DNA of 64,000 nt from contig JBBKWB010000112.1 in the NCBI GenBank assembly GCA_037968755.1, positions 1-64,000 on the forward strand. Reading direction: 5' to 3'. Origin of the DNA: Woeseia sp037968755. Its GTDB lineage: Bacteria > Pseudomonadota > Gammaproteobacteria > Steroidobacterales > Woeseiaceae. Position numbers and translations under genes: made by a program. Position 1 is the stretch's first letter. Every line of letters begins with the position of its first letter. Shown in pieces: positions 49,419-57,428 of this stretch. The notes under the pieces are model-generated. The model was not told the DNA's origin, did not search any database, and saw only the letters and a list, made by a program, of their open reading frames with translations.

Positions 49419-51272
49419 CTACTCAACTCCGCAGAAGCAATACGAGTAGACGCCGCGAGGATCGTTGAAGCGCGCGAACGGTCGTAGTGCCGCCTCCACA
49501 ACACCAGCAACTCGCTGCAGCGCCGTCGGCTTACGACCGTAGGAAACAAAATCCAGGCCGAGCGCCTTCGCGCCGCCGAATAGCTGCAACGCGAACAACT
49601 CACCTGCACTCAATTCCGGCTCGATATACTGCAAGCTGTACTCGCCCTCACCTAGACCGGCCAAATCCGCAGCCGTTGCCACGGCGTCAGCGAACTCGCC
49701 GATCTGGTCGATAAGGCCGTTATCGAGCGCGTCTCTCCCGGTCCATACCTGGCCCTGCGCAATCCGGTCCACTGCCTCAATCGTCATGCCACGGTGGTCA
49801 GCCACCTTGCTGATGAACTCCGCATAGTTTTCGTCAATCAACGCCTGAATCAGACGTTGTGATTCTGCGGTCATCGCGCGGTCAGCACGCAATACGCCAG
49901 CCATTGAAGTGGTTCCCACGCCGTCGGTATAAATGCCGAGTGCCGCAAGTGACCGTTCGAAGGTTGGGTACATACCGAATACACCGATCGAACCGGTAAT
50001 CGTCGCTTCACTGGCAACGATCTGGTCCGCCGGCATGGATATCCAGTAGCCACCGGACGCTGCAACACTGCCCATCGAGGCTACAACCGGTTTGCCCGCG
50101 TCACGCAACGCGAGCACTTCGTGACGAATAATTTCGGATGCGAACGCGCTGCCACCGGGGCTGTCCACACGCAATACCACAGCCTTAATGCTGTCATCCT
50201 GGCGCGCCTTGGCTAATAGCTCGGCGGTCGATTCACCACCGATCGTCCCCGGCGGCTGATAGCCGTCGAGTATGTCGCCGGACGCCACTACCACGGCGAT
50301 CTGGCTGTCGCCCGTAAGCGAGCCATCCAGCAGGCGCATTTGCGCGACGTAATCGTGCATCACCGCGGCCCGATAACCCGCCGGATCTTCCTTGTCGCGA
50401 CCGGCAAAACTTGCGATTCGATCACGGAGTTGCTGGCGCGTCATAAGGTCATCGACCAGGCCAAACTTGACCGCAACACCCGCTGCACTGATATCCGCTT
50501 CTTCCATGTGCCGCACGAATTCAGTACTCAGCTCATCGATTTTCTCGATCGAAACACCGCGGGCATTGCTGACGCCTTCCTTGTAGATACTCCATAGCTG
50601 CTCAAGTATTCGACTCATTGAGCTGCGATCTTCATCCGACATGTCGTTGCGGGTATACGGCTCAACGAAAGACTTGTGGGAACCCGCACGAAACACGTTC
50701 CAGTCAATCTTTAATTTATCGATCGCATCTTTAAAGTAATTCCGATAAACGCCAAAGCCTTCCAGGAACAGCATGCCTTCCGGATGCAAATACACTTCGT
50801 CCGCATGCGCTGCCAGGTAATAGGCAGACTGGCTGAAGAAATCGGCGTGAGCTATCACCGGCTTGCCAGACTCTTTAAAACGAGCAAGCGCATCCGCAAT
50901 ACGGCGGAGCTTGCTCAGGCCAGCGCCGCCCAGGCCACCGAGATCGAGCACTACAGCCTTGATCCTGGTGTCTTCTTTGGCGTAATCCAGCGCGGCGACA
51001 ACATCGCGAACCAGCACCTGGGGTCGCGCATCATCCATCAGCTCAGCGATAGCACGGTCGTAAGGGTCACCATCGAGTTGCTCAACGAGATCACCCTGCA
51101 AAGGAATTAACAGAGCCGCCTGAGCCGGCAAATTCGGCGCACTCGACGATAGAGCCGCGATAATGATGGCGAACACAAACAGTAATACGAGCAAGTGCAG
51201 GACCTTGCGAAGCCCGTCAATGGCACGCCACAGCGTCAAGAATGCCCGCACCAGAATATTTCGTTCAGCCAC
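49419..51272 (-). CDS. sppA: Signal peptide peptidase SppA, 67 kDa type
   Basis: Inner-membrane serine/lysine-dyad protease that digests cleaved signal peptides in the periplasm. GTG at 51272 has AAGGAG six bases upstream and gives 617 residues (E. coli 618). It has one N-terminal membrane helix (LHLLVLLFVFAIIIAAL), then two ClpP-like halves: the first with lysine in FRAGSHKSFVEPYTRND and the second with the nucleophile serine in MGSVAASGGYWISMPADQ. LRVDSPGGSAFASEIIR is typical. It follows the TRAP genes in the same direction, 50 bases after dctM. Confidence 0.96.
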   Translation of the reverse strand: MAERNILVRAFLTLWRAIDGLRKVLHLLVLLFVFAIIIAALSSSAPNLPAQAALLIPLQGDLVEQLDGDPYDRAIAELMDDARPQVLVRDVVAALDYAKEDTRIKAVVLDLGGLGGAGLSKLRRIADALARFKESGKPVIAHADFFSQSAYYLAAHADEVYLHPEGMLFLEGFGVYRNYFKDAIDKLKIDWNVFRAGSHKSFVEPYTRNDMSDEDRSSMSRILEQLWSIYKEGVSNARGVSIEKIDELSTEFVRHMEEADISAAGVAVKFGLVDDLMTRQQLRDRIASFAGRDKEDPAGYRAAVMHDYVAQMRLLDGSLTGDSQIAVVVASGDILDGYQPPGTIGGESTAELLAKARQDDSIKAVVLRVDSPGGSAFASEIIRHEVLALRDAGKPVVASMGSVAASGGYWISMPADQIVASEATITGSIGVFGMYPTFERSLAALGIYTDGVGTTSMAGVLRADRAMTAESQRLIQALIDENYAEFISKVADHRGMTIEAVDRIAQGQVWTGRDALDNGLIDQIGEFADAVATAADLAGLGEGEYSLQYIEPELSAGELFALQLFGGAKALGLDFVSYGRKPTALQRVAGVVEAALRPFARFNDPRGVYSYCFCGVE

Positions 51273-51322
51273 TGCAAACTCCTTGGAATGACTTGCCAAC
51301 AGCGCGTCTACCTGCCCAGGTA

Positions 51323-52576
51323 CTACAACAGCAAGAGGGACAGATCAGACCAGAATGTGATGATCAACACCGACAGCATCAGAATGACGAGAAACGGAAA
51401 TGTCGCGGCGTAAACCGTCATGATCGGTTTCTCAAACCGGTAGCTGGCGATGAATAAATTCAAGCCGACCGGTGGCGTGAGATAACCGAGCTGCATTGCC
51501 GCCAGGAAGACGATGCCGAGGTGAACCTCGTTGATACCGTATTGCGCCGCGATCGGCAAGATCAAGGGCACGACCAGGACAATTGCAGAAAAAATATCCA
51601 GAATTGCACCCAGGATCAGCAGAAATACAAGCAACAGTGCAAGGAAACTTACCGGGCTCGAAACCAGCTCGGCGACGTAGGCCAGCAGCTTCTGCGGTAC
51701 GCCAGCATCGATCATGTAATTCGTCGATGCCAGTGAAACGCCGAGAATAATCAGAATGCCACCGACCAGTAGCATCGATTCGCGCATGACTTCGGGCAGC
51801 TTACGAAGTGAAATTTCGCGGAGGATAAATACTTCGACCACCAGCACGTAAAGAGCCGTAATGGCTGCTGCTTCGGAGACGGCAAAGTAACCTGAGTATA
51901 TTCCGCCCAATACTACGAGCGGTAATGGCAGCTCCCATTTTGATTCCCAAAGCGCAGCACCCACTTCTTTCATCGAAAAAGATTTGAGCGGCTTACGGTT
52001 GTGCCGATTAATCCAGAGGCTATAACCCGAAAGCATGAGCAACATCAGCAGGCCGGGCAAAACGCCGGCCCGAAACAGGTCGTCAATGGACACTTCCGCA
52101 ACGATGCCGTAGAGAATCAATGGCAGCGATGGTGCAAACAGCAAGCCGAGACTGCCTGATGTGGTTACGAGACCGAGGTTAAAATTATCCGGATAGCCAT
52201 CTTGTTTCAGTGCCGGGTAAAGAATGGCCCCGAGCGCAATAATCGTGACTCCGGATGCGCCGGTGAAGGCAGTGAAAAACGCACAGGCGGCAAGGGATAC
52301 CAAAGCCAGGCCACCGGGCATCCAGCCCAGAATGGCGCCCGTCAGACGAACCAGGCGGCGCGGCGCGTTGCTCTCACTGAGCAGGTAGCCCGCGAAAGTG
52401 AACAAGGGAATCGCTGATAGAAATGGCATGCTGGCAAGGCCCAGCACCTCTACCGCGATCGCCATCAGGTCGATACCTTCGCGGTAGTAACCGAGCATTG
52501 CACTGCCCGCAATCACTACGAACAATGGCGCACCGATGACAGCCAGTACAACGAGGAGCGCGCTCAGTACCATCAC
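51323..52576 (-). CDS. dctM: TRAP transporter large permease (DctM type)
   Basis: Membrane subunit of a sodium-dependent TRAP uptake system. The 417 residues are mostly hydrophobic with about 11-12 helices; typical pieces are GASGVTIIALGAILYPALKQ, LGLVTTSGSLGLLFAPSLP and the C-terminal LTPPVGLNLFIASYRF. The start is GTG 52576 (overlapping dctQ stop as GTGA) or ATG 52573. The transported compound is unknown. Confidence 0.94.
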   Translation of the reverse strand: MMVLSALLVVLAVIGAPLFVVIAGSAMLGYYREGIDLMAIAVEVLGLASMPFLSAIPLFTFAGYLLSESNAPRRLVRLTGAILGWMPGGLALVSLAACAFFTAFTGASGVTIIALGAILYPALKQDGYPDNFNLGLVTTSGSLGLLFAPSLPLILYGIVAEVSIDDLFRAGVLPGLLMLLMLSGYSLWINRHNRKPLKSFSMKEVGAALWESKWELPLPLVVLGGIYSGYFAVSEAAAITALYVLVVEVFILREISLRKLPEVMRESMLLVGGILIILGVSLASTNYMIDAGVPQKLLAYVAELVSSPVSFLALLLVFLLILGAILDIFSAIVLVVPLILPIAAQYGINEVHLGIVFLAAMQLGYLTPPVGLNLFIASYRFEKPIMTVYAATFPFLVILMLSVLIITFWSDLSLLLL

Positions 52577-53097
52577 CGGCTTGCGACCTCAGCCGCAGCG
52601 GGTCGCAGCAAATAATATGCCTCGCGACAGGTTGCCAGAAGAAACCGATAACTCATCAAGGCAAATGCGATCGGTACGATACCGTGTGCAAGCCAGGCAG
52701 GCGTATCAACGAGAACGGTGTCCCCAAACTCGTAGGACAACATTACGAAACGCCAGGATTCGTAGGCGAGGATTCCGCAAATAGCGGCGGCAAAACCCTC
52801 AGCGATCAACTTGGGCAATCGTGCCAGGCGCGGCGGCATGAAATGTGAGAGCACATCAATACGCAAATGGCGGCCACTACGACTTGCTGCAACCGATGCG
52901 ATCAACGCAATCCACAACACCATGAGCTTAAGCAACTCATCGACCCATACGAAACCAGAGTTGAAGAAAATACGCATGACGATCTGGCCAACCGCGAGCA
53001 ACATCAGCCCCGCCAAGAGCAACACCAGGGCTGCATTCTCTGCAGCCGTTCCCCAGCGTTCCAAACGCCCGAAAAACACGCTCGGGCGTTCAGGCAT
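52573..53097 (-). CDS. dctQ: TRAP transporter small permease (DctQ type)
   Basis: Four-helix membrane subunit of the TRAP system. The 174-residue protein has hydrophobic segments near residues 16-36, 45-65, 85-105 and 130-155 and the DctQ-like VGQIVMRIFFNSGFVWVDEL and SGRHLRIDVLSHFMPP. Its start shares one base with the dctP stop (TAATG) and its end overlaps dctM. The overlaps show a tight operon. Confidence 0.92.
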   Translation of the reverse strand: MPERPSVFFGRLERWGTAAENAALVLLLAGLMLLAVGQIVMRIFFNSGFVWVDELLKLMVLWIALIASVAASRSGRHLRIDVLSHFMPPRLARLPKLIAEGFAAAICGILAYESWRFVMLSYEFGDTVLVDTPAWLAHGIVPIAFALMSYRFLLATCREAYYLLRPAAAEVASR

Positions 53098-54173
53098 TAA
53101 TGCGACTCGAGCGCAAGATTGGCGGCACTTTGAGCCGCGTCAGCTTTCGGAGTAGCTGCGTCGGCCCCGGCTTTTTGCTCACGATAATCACGCAAATGCT
53201 GCTGCATTTCCTTCAGGAGTTCTACGGAAAACATGCCGCGTTCAGCCATATCCAGATTGGTCTTGTGCATTATCGAGCGAATTTTCTCAAACTCGCCATC
53301 ACGTGGCTCAACGTTTTGCAGACCGACGTTCAACAAAGCATCAACCGCATTGCTCGTATCCTTTGCACTCGCCTCATCAACTTCGGCGTAGATGCGTGTC
53401 AACACGTCATCAAGGACCGCATGATCTTCTGCTGACAACTTGCTTAAGGTCCGTTCACTGATCGCCATGAAACCCATAGCGTAGAGTACTGGCAACTGCG
53501 TCACGTACTTGACCTTCGTATGCCACTGCAATGCGAGGGCAACGACCGGCGGAATCGCAACCATATCTATCAGTCCGGTTTGCAGGCCAGTCAATACGTC
53601 AGTCATCGGCAAGGCCACCGGCGACAGCTGTAGTGCTTTCATCGCCTCATAACTAATCAAGTCACCCTCAGGTAGCCAGACTTTCTTGCCTTTCAGGTCT
53701 TCATAGCTGCTGACCGGTGAATTCGACATCACGATTGCGAAACCGCCGCTGGCAAATCCAAACGTCTGAAATCCCAGCTCGTCAAAGCCTGCTTCCAATT
53801 TCGTATCAAGGAAGCCGCGTACGTATTCGACTTCTTCTTCGGTCTGAAATACGAATGGCAAACCATAGATATTCAGGTCGGGATAGCGCTTCTGGAAATC
53901 GGTCGGTGCGAACGTGCCGCCGTGCAGCTGTCCTATCTGAATCTTGCGCAACACCTTGCTTTCGTTGCCCTGCACGCCGCCCGAGTAAAATTTAAGCTGC
54001 ACCCGGCCATCGGTGCGTTCACGAACTTCCTTCGCTCCGGCACGAAATTCGGTCATCCAATGAGAGTTTTCTGGTGCCAGCGTCGCGATCTTGATCTGCG
54101 TGGTCTGCGCCAGCGCAGCCATGCCGTGTAACGCAAGCAGTGCTATTCCAAATTTAGCTAACGGATTTCGCAT
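53097..54173 (-). CDS. dctP: TRAP transporter substrate-binding protein (DctP type)
   Basis: Periplasmic receptor of the TRAP system. The 358 residues have a signal peptide (FGIALLALHGMAALAQ), the DctP core (IKIATLAPENSHWMTEFRAG, GRVQLKFYSGGVQGNE), and MSNSPVSSYEDLKGKKVWLPEG, where other DctPs have a substrate-contact region. The arginine that binds carboxylates in most DctPs is not obvious here, so the ligand may not be a simple organic acid. The C-terminal 60 residues are helical and Ala-rich. It follows the TatT-like gene after 44 bases. Confidence 0.93.
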   Translation of the reverse strand: MRNPLAKFGIALLALHGMAALAQTTQIKIATLAPENSHWMTEFRAGAKEVRERTDGRVQLKFYSGGVQGNESKVLRKIQIGQLHGGTFAPTDFQKRYPDLNIYGLPFVFQTEEEVEYVRGFLDTKLEAGFDELGFQTFGFASGGFAIVMSNSPVSSYEDLKGKKVWLPEGDLISYEAMKALQLSPVALPMTDVLTGLQTGLIDMVAIPPVVALALQWHTKVKYVTQLPVLYAMGFMAISERTLSKLSAEDHAVLDDVLTRIYAEVDEASAKDTSNAVDALLNVGLQNVEPRDGEFEKIRSIMHKTNLDMAERGMFSVELLKEMQQHLRDYREQKAGADAATPKADAAQSAANLALESH

Positions 54174-54217
54174 TCACTTCCTCCAGTGTGCTGGTTGCCA
54201 AAAGTTGCTGGCCAGCA

Positions 54218-55093
54218 CTAAAAATATTCGTCTGCACTCGCCAACAGGTCTGCGGCATCCTGCTGCGCAAGTACGTTGGTCAAGGTGTAACCGTCGACCA
54301 CCGTATTCGCCGCCATAACCTCGTTCAGTAACTGGTCATGCAGCTCGCGATCGTACATCAGCCTCGCGTACCCGCGTGCGAATTCGACCTTGACGCCGAG
54401 ATCCTGGCCTCCGGTCAATTCAATGGCGCGTTCGAAGTATTCCCGGCCCTTCTCCGGTTCGCCACCGAGTGCCGGTGGCCGCAGTGTCGCGAGGATGCCC
54501 AGGTAGGTATAGACCGACGCGCTCGCCGACGGTTCGCCTATTCGCAAATAGCGCTCCAGTAGTGCCTGCATATGCGGCAATTCAGCCAGCGCGTTCCAGT
54601 CGCCGCTGTGTGCCCGAATCCACGCCAGCGAGGCTACACCATAGGCCAGCACGTAATCTGCATGCCGGGCCTTTAAGCCGCTCAGTGATGCCTCGTAGGC
54701 TTCAAAATCCATATCAGCCCAATTGCAGGCAGGCTCGTAACCCAGGCAAATTGCCTTGCCCGCGTAATCGCGTGCCCGTTCGGTCAGGCGTGCTGCTCGC
54801 CCGGGTTCCGTAGCAAATACCGCTCCGTAGGAGGCGTATAGCTGTGCCGCGGCAGCATAGATGTCCGGACTTTCCCGGTTGCCCTCCACCAGGCTGTCCA
54901 GCAGCAACAAATAGGCTGGCGCGCCATCACGCACCGTAGCCGGATCGGTCTGGTTAAGCACCGCGGCGGACAGATTGTCGGCGAAGTCGCTGGCTGCCGA
55001 GGACACCAGCGACGCGCAGCCGGATATCGCTACTACGAGCAGCGCAAACAAACAGCGCCACAGGCGCCAGCGTGGGGAGAACGGATCGTTCAT
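54218..55093 (-). CDS. TRAP-associated TPR lipoprotein, TatT-like
   Basis: A 291-residue lipoprotein. The signal ends with the lipobox VAISGCAS (lipidated Cys near residue 26). The rest is all-helical with TPR-like repeats, a pattern found in TatT (the Treponema TRAP-associated T-component), with landmarks GAPAYLLLLDSLVEGNRESP and AICLGYEPACNWADMDFEAY. In the TatT-TatP model the lipoprotein trimer hands hydrophobic ligands to the DctP protein. ATG at 55093 fits the signal; the frame to 55186 is rejected. It is first in the TRAP operon, followed by dctP, dctQ and dctM. Confidence 0.85.
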   Translation of the reverse strand: MNDPFSPRWRLWRCLFALLVVAISGCASLVSSAASDFADNLSAAVLNQTDPATVRDGAPAYLLLLDSLVEGNRESPDIYAAAAQLYASYGAVFATEPGRAARLTERARDYAGKAICLGYEPACNWADMDFEAYEASLSGLKARHADYVLAYGVASLAWIRAHSGDWNALAELPHMQALLERYLRIGEPSASASVYTYLGILATLRPPALGGEPEKGREYFERAIELTGGQDLGVKVEFARGYARLMYDRELHDQLLNEVMAANTVVDGYTLTNVLAQQDAADLLASADEYF

Positions 55094-55212
55094 GGCAAGA
55101 ATGACCTCATTGTCAGGAATGAGTTCGAGGCAAGAACCCCGGGGCCGCCATGATACCGACAGGTGAGCGCAATAAAATGGAAGCAATCGTCAAGTTTGGC
55201 AGGACAATTGGC

Positions 55213-55236
55213 CGGCAGCGCACTTTGGCGCTGCCG
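55213..55236 (-). terminator. Hairpin after rplS, possible terminator without a T-run
   Basis: CGGCAGCGC (55213-55221) and GCGCTGCCG (55228-55236) form a perfect 9-bp stem around ACTTTG, 27 bases past the rplS stop on the minus strand. No run of Ts follows, so it may end transcription with Rho or simply protect the mRNA end. Confidence 0.4.
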
Positions 55237-55262
55237 ATCTGCAGCTCACGTCGCGCGGCGTA

Positions 55263-55607
55263 TTAGATTTTTTCCTTGATACGAGCGGCCTTGCCGGTCA
55301 GTCCGCGCAGGTAGTACAGCTTGGCGCTGCGCACGTCGCCGCGGCGCTTGACTTCGACCGCACTAACGACTGGGCTGTAAGTCTGGAATACGCGTTCCAC
55401 ACCTTCGCCATGAGATATCTTGCGGACAGTGAATGACGAGTTCAGACCACGATTGCGCTTGGCAATGACGATGCCTTCAAACGCCTGCAGACGCTCACGC
55501 TCGCCTTCTTTCACACGAACCTGCACGACCACGGTATCGCCTGGACCGAACTTCGGAATTTCGCGGTTCATCTGTTCGTTTTCGATTGCTTCGATTACTT
55601 TACTCAT
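55263..55607 (-). CDS. rplS: 50S ribosomal protein L19
   Basis: Ribosomal protein at the 30S-50S interface. The 114 residues match E. coli L19 (115). FGPGDTVVVQVRVKEGERER, VIAKRNRGLNSSFTVRKISH, GEGVERVFQTYSPVVSAVEV and KLYYLRGLTGKAARIKEKI are all conserved. It is the last gene of the rpsP-rimM-trmD-rplS operon, 55 bases after trmD. A stem-loop follows. Confidence 0.98.
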   Translation of the reverse strand: MSKVIEAIENEQMNREIPKFGPGDTVVVQVRVKEGERERLQAFEGIVIAKRNRGLNSSFTVRKISHGEGVERVFQTYSPVVSAVEVKRRGDVRSAKLYYLRGLTGKAARIKEKI

Positions 55608-55662
55608 CTTTCTCTACCTGCCGGCCACTTTGCCGCATGTGTGATTTCGACAAAACCTGACA

Positions 55663-56412
55663 CTAATCAGCTGTCAGTTTTTGCAGTTCCAAAAATTCAT
55701 CGAGCAGATCTTGCTGCTCGCTCGTTAACGTCAGCTTCGCCAACAAGTCCGGACGCCGAATAAAACTTCGCCCCAACGCTTGCTGATGTCGCCAGCGCGC
55801 TATGCGCGCATGATCTCCGGACAACAGCACCTCAGGCACTGTCTTGCCGGCGATCGATTCCGGCCTCGTATAATGCGGGCAATCTAACAAGCCCTGCATG
55901 AACGAGTCTTCCGCCGCCGATGCCTCATCACCCAGCACACCCGGCAGCAGCCTTACTACAGCGTCAATCACCGCCATTGCGGCAATTTCGCCACCGCTCA
56001 GCACAAAATCGCCGAGCGATAATTCTTCATCAACGCAAGCCTCAATCAGGCGTTCGTCGATGCCCTCGTAACGACCTGCCAGCAACACAATGCCCGGCAG
56101 CGTTGCCAGCCGCTTCGCGGCATCCTGGTCGAACACCCGGCCTTGCGGCGACAGGCCAATGACCGGGCAGCCAGTCGGCAGTGCATCCTTCGCAGCAGCG
56201 ATCGCAGCAGCCAGCGGTTCGAACTTCATGACCATGCCGGGGCCACCGCCGTACGGCCGGTCATCGACTGTGCGATGCGCATCATCGGCAAAATCGCGCG
56301 GATTCTGGCACTCAAGGGAATAAAGCCCCCTGTCCGCCGCGCGGCCAACGACGCCGTACGCCGACACCGCTTCAAGCATTTCCGGGAACAGGCTGACTAC
56401 CTGCACTTGCAT
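55663..56412 (-). CDS. trmD: tRNA (guanine-N1)-methyltransferase
   Basis: Makes m1G37 in tRNAs reading CUN, CCN and CGG, preventing frameshifts. The 249 residues (E. coli 255) fold as a knotted SPOUT enzyme: VVSLFPEMLEAVSAYGVVGR, FADDAHRTVDDRPYGGGPGM, LLAGRYEGIDERLIE and the knot GDFVLSGGEIAAMAVIDAVV. It starts 3 bases after rimM. Confidence 0.98.
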   Translation of the reverse strand: MQVQVVSLFPEMLEAVSAYGVVGRAADRGLYSLECQNPRDFADDAHRTVDDRPYGGGPGMVMKFEPLAAAIAAAKDALPTGCPVIGLSPQGRVFDQDAAKRLATLPGIVLLAGRYEGIDERLIEACVDEELSLGDFVLSGGEIAAMAVIDAVVRLLPGVLGDEASAAEDSFMQGLLDCPHYTRPESIAGKTVPEVLLSGDHARIARWRHQQALGRSFIRRPDLLAKLTLTSEQQDLLDEFLELQKLTAD

Positions 56413-56415
56413 GGC

Positions 56416-56970
56416 TCAGTCCCATTCCCAGTCGACCCTGATCAGACCGAGGTCCAGATCAACGCCAAGTATCGTTTGTCCCATGACGAATGGAATCAAC
56501 ACTTCCCGTTCGCCAGCTACAACCAGCACATCGTGTTCCCCGGTTGCCAGCAGGTAAGCGACATGGCCCAACTCGCGACCATCGCGCCGTTCAACTTTCA
56601 GCCCTTCCAGGTCCGACCAGTAGTAATGGCCCTCGCCCGGCTCCGGCATTTGCTCACGAGGTACGCCAATATCGGCGCCTCGACTCTGCAATGCGACATC
56701 GCGGTCATCGACTCCATCGAGTCGTGCAACCAGCGACTTACCCTGCAGCCGCCCTTCCGCAATTCGCGCTGCGCGCCATTCCTTGTCGATACGCAAATAG
56801 ACATCGCGATACTCGAGCAAGGCATCTCGCGGATCGGTAAAAGAATTCAGCCGGACCCAGCCACGCACTCCCCAGGGAGCGCCAACCTGGCCAATAATAA
56901 TCGGCTGCCGATCCAGCACGCTATGACTACTTTGTGCCACCGGCCCTGCCAGGCGCGTACGCCCGGCCAT
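56416..56970 (-). CDS. rimM: 16S rRNA processing protein RimM
   Basis: Binds S19 and helps mature the 30S head. The 184 residues (E. coli 182) have the RimM N-domain (IIIGQVGAPWGVRGWVRLNS) and the PRC barrel (HYYWSDLEGLKVERRDGREL, ending LGLIRVDWEWD). AAGGATA precedes the ATG at 56970, 5 bases after rpsP. The N-terminal extension of about 20 residues before the domain is basic and unlike E. coli. Confidence 0.96.
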   Translation of the reverse strand: MAGRTRLAGPVAQSSHSVLDRQPIIIGQVGAPWGVRGWVRLNSFTDPRDALLEYRDVYLRIDKEWRAARIAEGRLQGKSLVARLDGVDDRDVALQSRGADIGVPREQMPEPGEGHYYWSDLEGLKVERRDGRELGHVAYLLATGEHDVLVVAGEREVLIPFVMGQTILGVDLDLGLIRVDWEWD

Positions 56971-56975
56971 TATCC

Positions 56976-57233
56976 TTACGCGGCTACCGCGGCCTTGCGG
57001 CTTGCTTTAAGCAGGTTTGCGACCCGATCAGATGGCTTCGCGCCTTTGCTGAGCCAGTAATCCACGCGCTCGAGATCAATCCGCAGATTCTCTTCCTTCT
57101 CGGTACCTACCGGATTGAAGAATCCGACCCGCTCGATATAGCGGCCGTCACGACGGTTGCGGCTGTCGGTGACTACCAGGTGATAAAAGGGGCGTTTCTT
57201 CGCGCCAGCGCGCGAAAGACGAATACTTACCAT
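56976..57233 (-). CDS. rpsP: 30S ribosomal protein S16
   Basis: Ribosomal protein of the 30S body. The 85 residues (E. coli 82) are highly conserved: VSIRLSRAGAKKRPFYHLVV, DGRYIERVGFFNPVG, LERVDYWLSKGAKPSDRVAN. It is the first gene of the operon, with a clear promoter (57303-57330) and a leader containing two hairpins. ffh lies upstream on the same strand after 195 bases, so it has a separate promoter. Confidence 0.98.
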   Translation of the reverse strand: MVSIRLSRAGAKKRPFYHLVVTDSRNRRDGRYIERVGFFNPVGTEKEENLRIDLERVDYWLSKGAKPSDRVANLLKASRKAAVAA

Positions 57234-57258
57234 TGTTTTTCCGTTAAAGGTTCAAGAC

Positions 57259-57292
57259 AGGCAGACATGCCTACGCTCGGGCCCGGCCCGAG
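57259..57292 (-). promoter_or_regulatory. Two adjacent hairpins in the rpsP leader
   Basis: On the minus strand CTCGGGC-CGG-GCCCGAG (57276-57292, 7-bp perfect stem) is followed by AGGCA-TGTC-TGCCT (57259-57272, 5-bp perfect stem). Both sit between the predicted promoter and the rpsP start, in a leader of about 60-65 bases. No T-run follows, so this is a candidate control element or stability structure, not an attenuator terminator. Confidence 0.5.
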
Positions 57293-57302
57293 TAAAGCGC
57301 GC

Positions 57303-57330
57303 ATTGTACGCATTTCAGGCCAAATGTGAA
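57303..57330 (-). promoter_or_regulatory. Sigma70 promoter of the rpsP-rimM-trmD-rplS operon
   Basis: On the minus strand TTCACA (57325-57330) and TACAAT (57303-57308) are 16 bases apart, both near consensus. Transcription would begin near 57296, just before the two leader hairpins. Confidence 0.65.
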
Positions 57331-57428
57331 GCAATTCCAGCGCTTACAGCCAGCGGCCAGCGACGCTCGAAATTTCACCTGCGACGTTACGGCATGTAAG
57401 AATTTTTATCTTTTAAATCAGTGTATTA

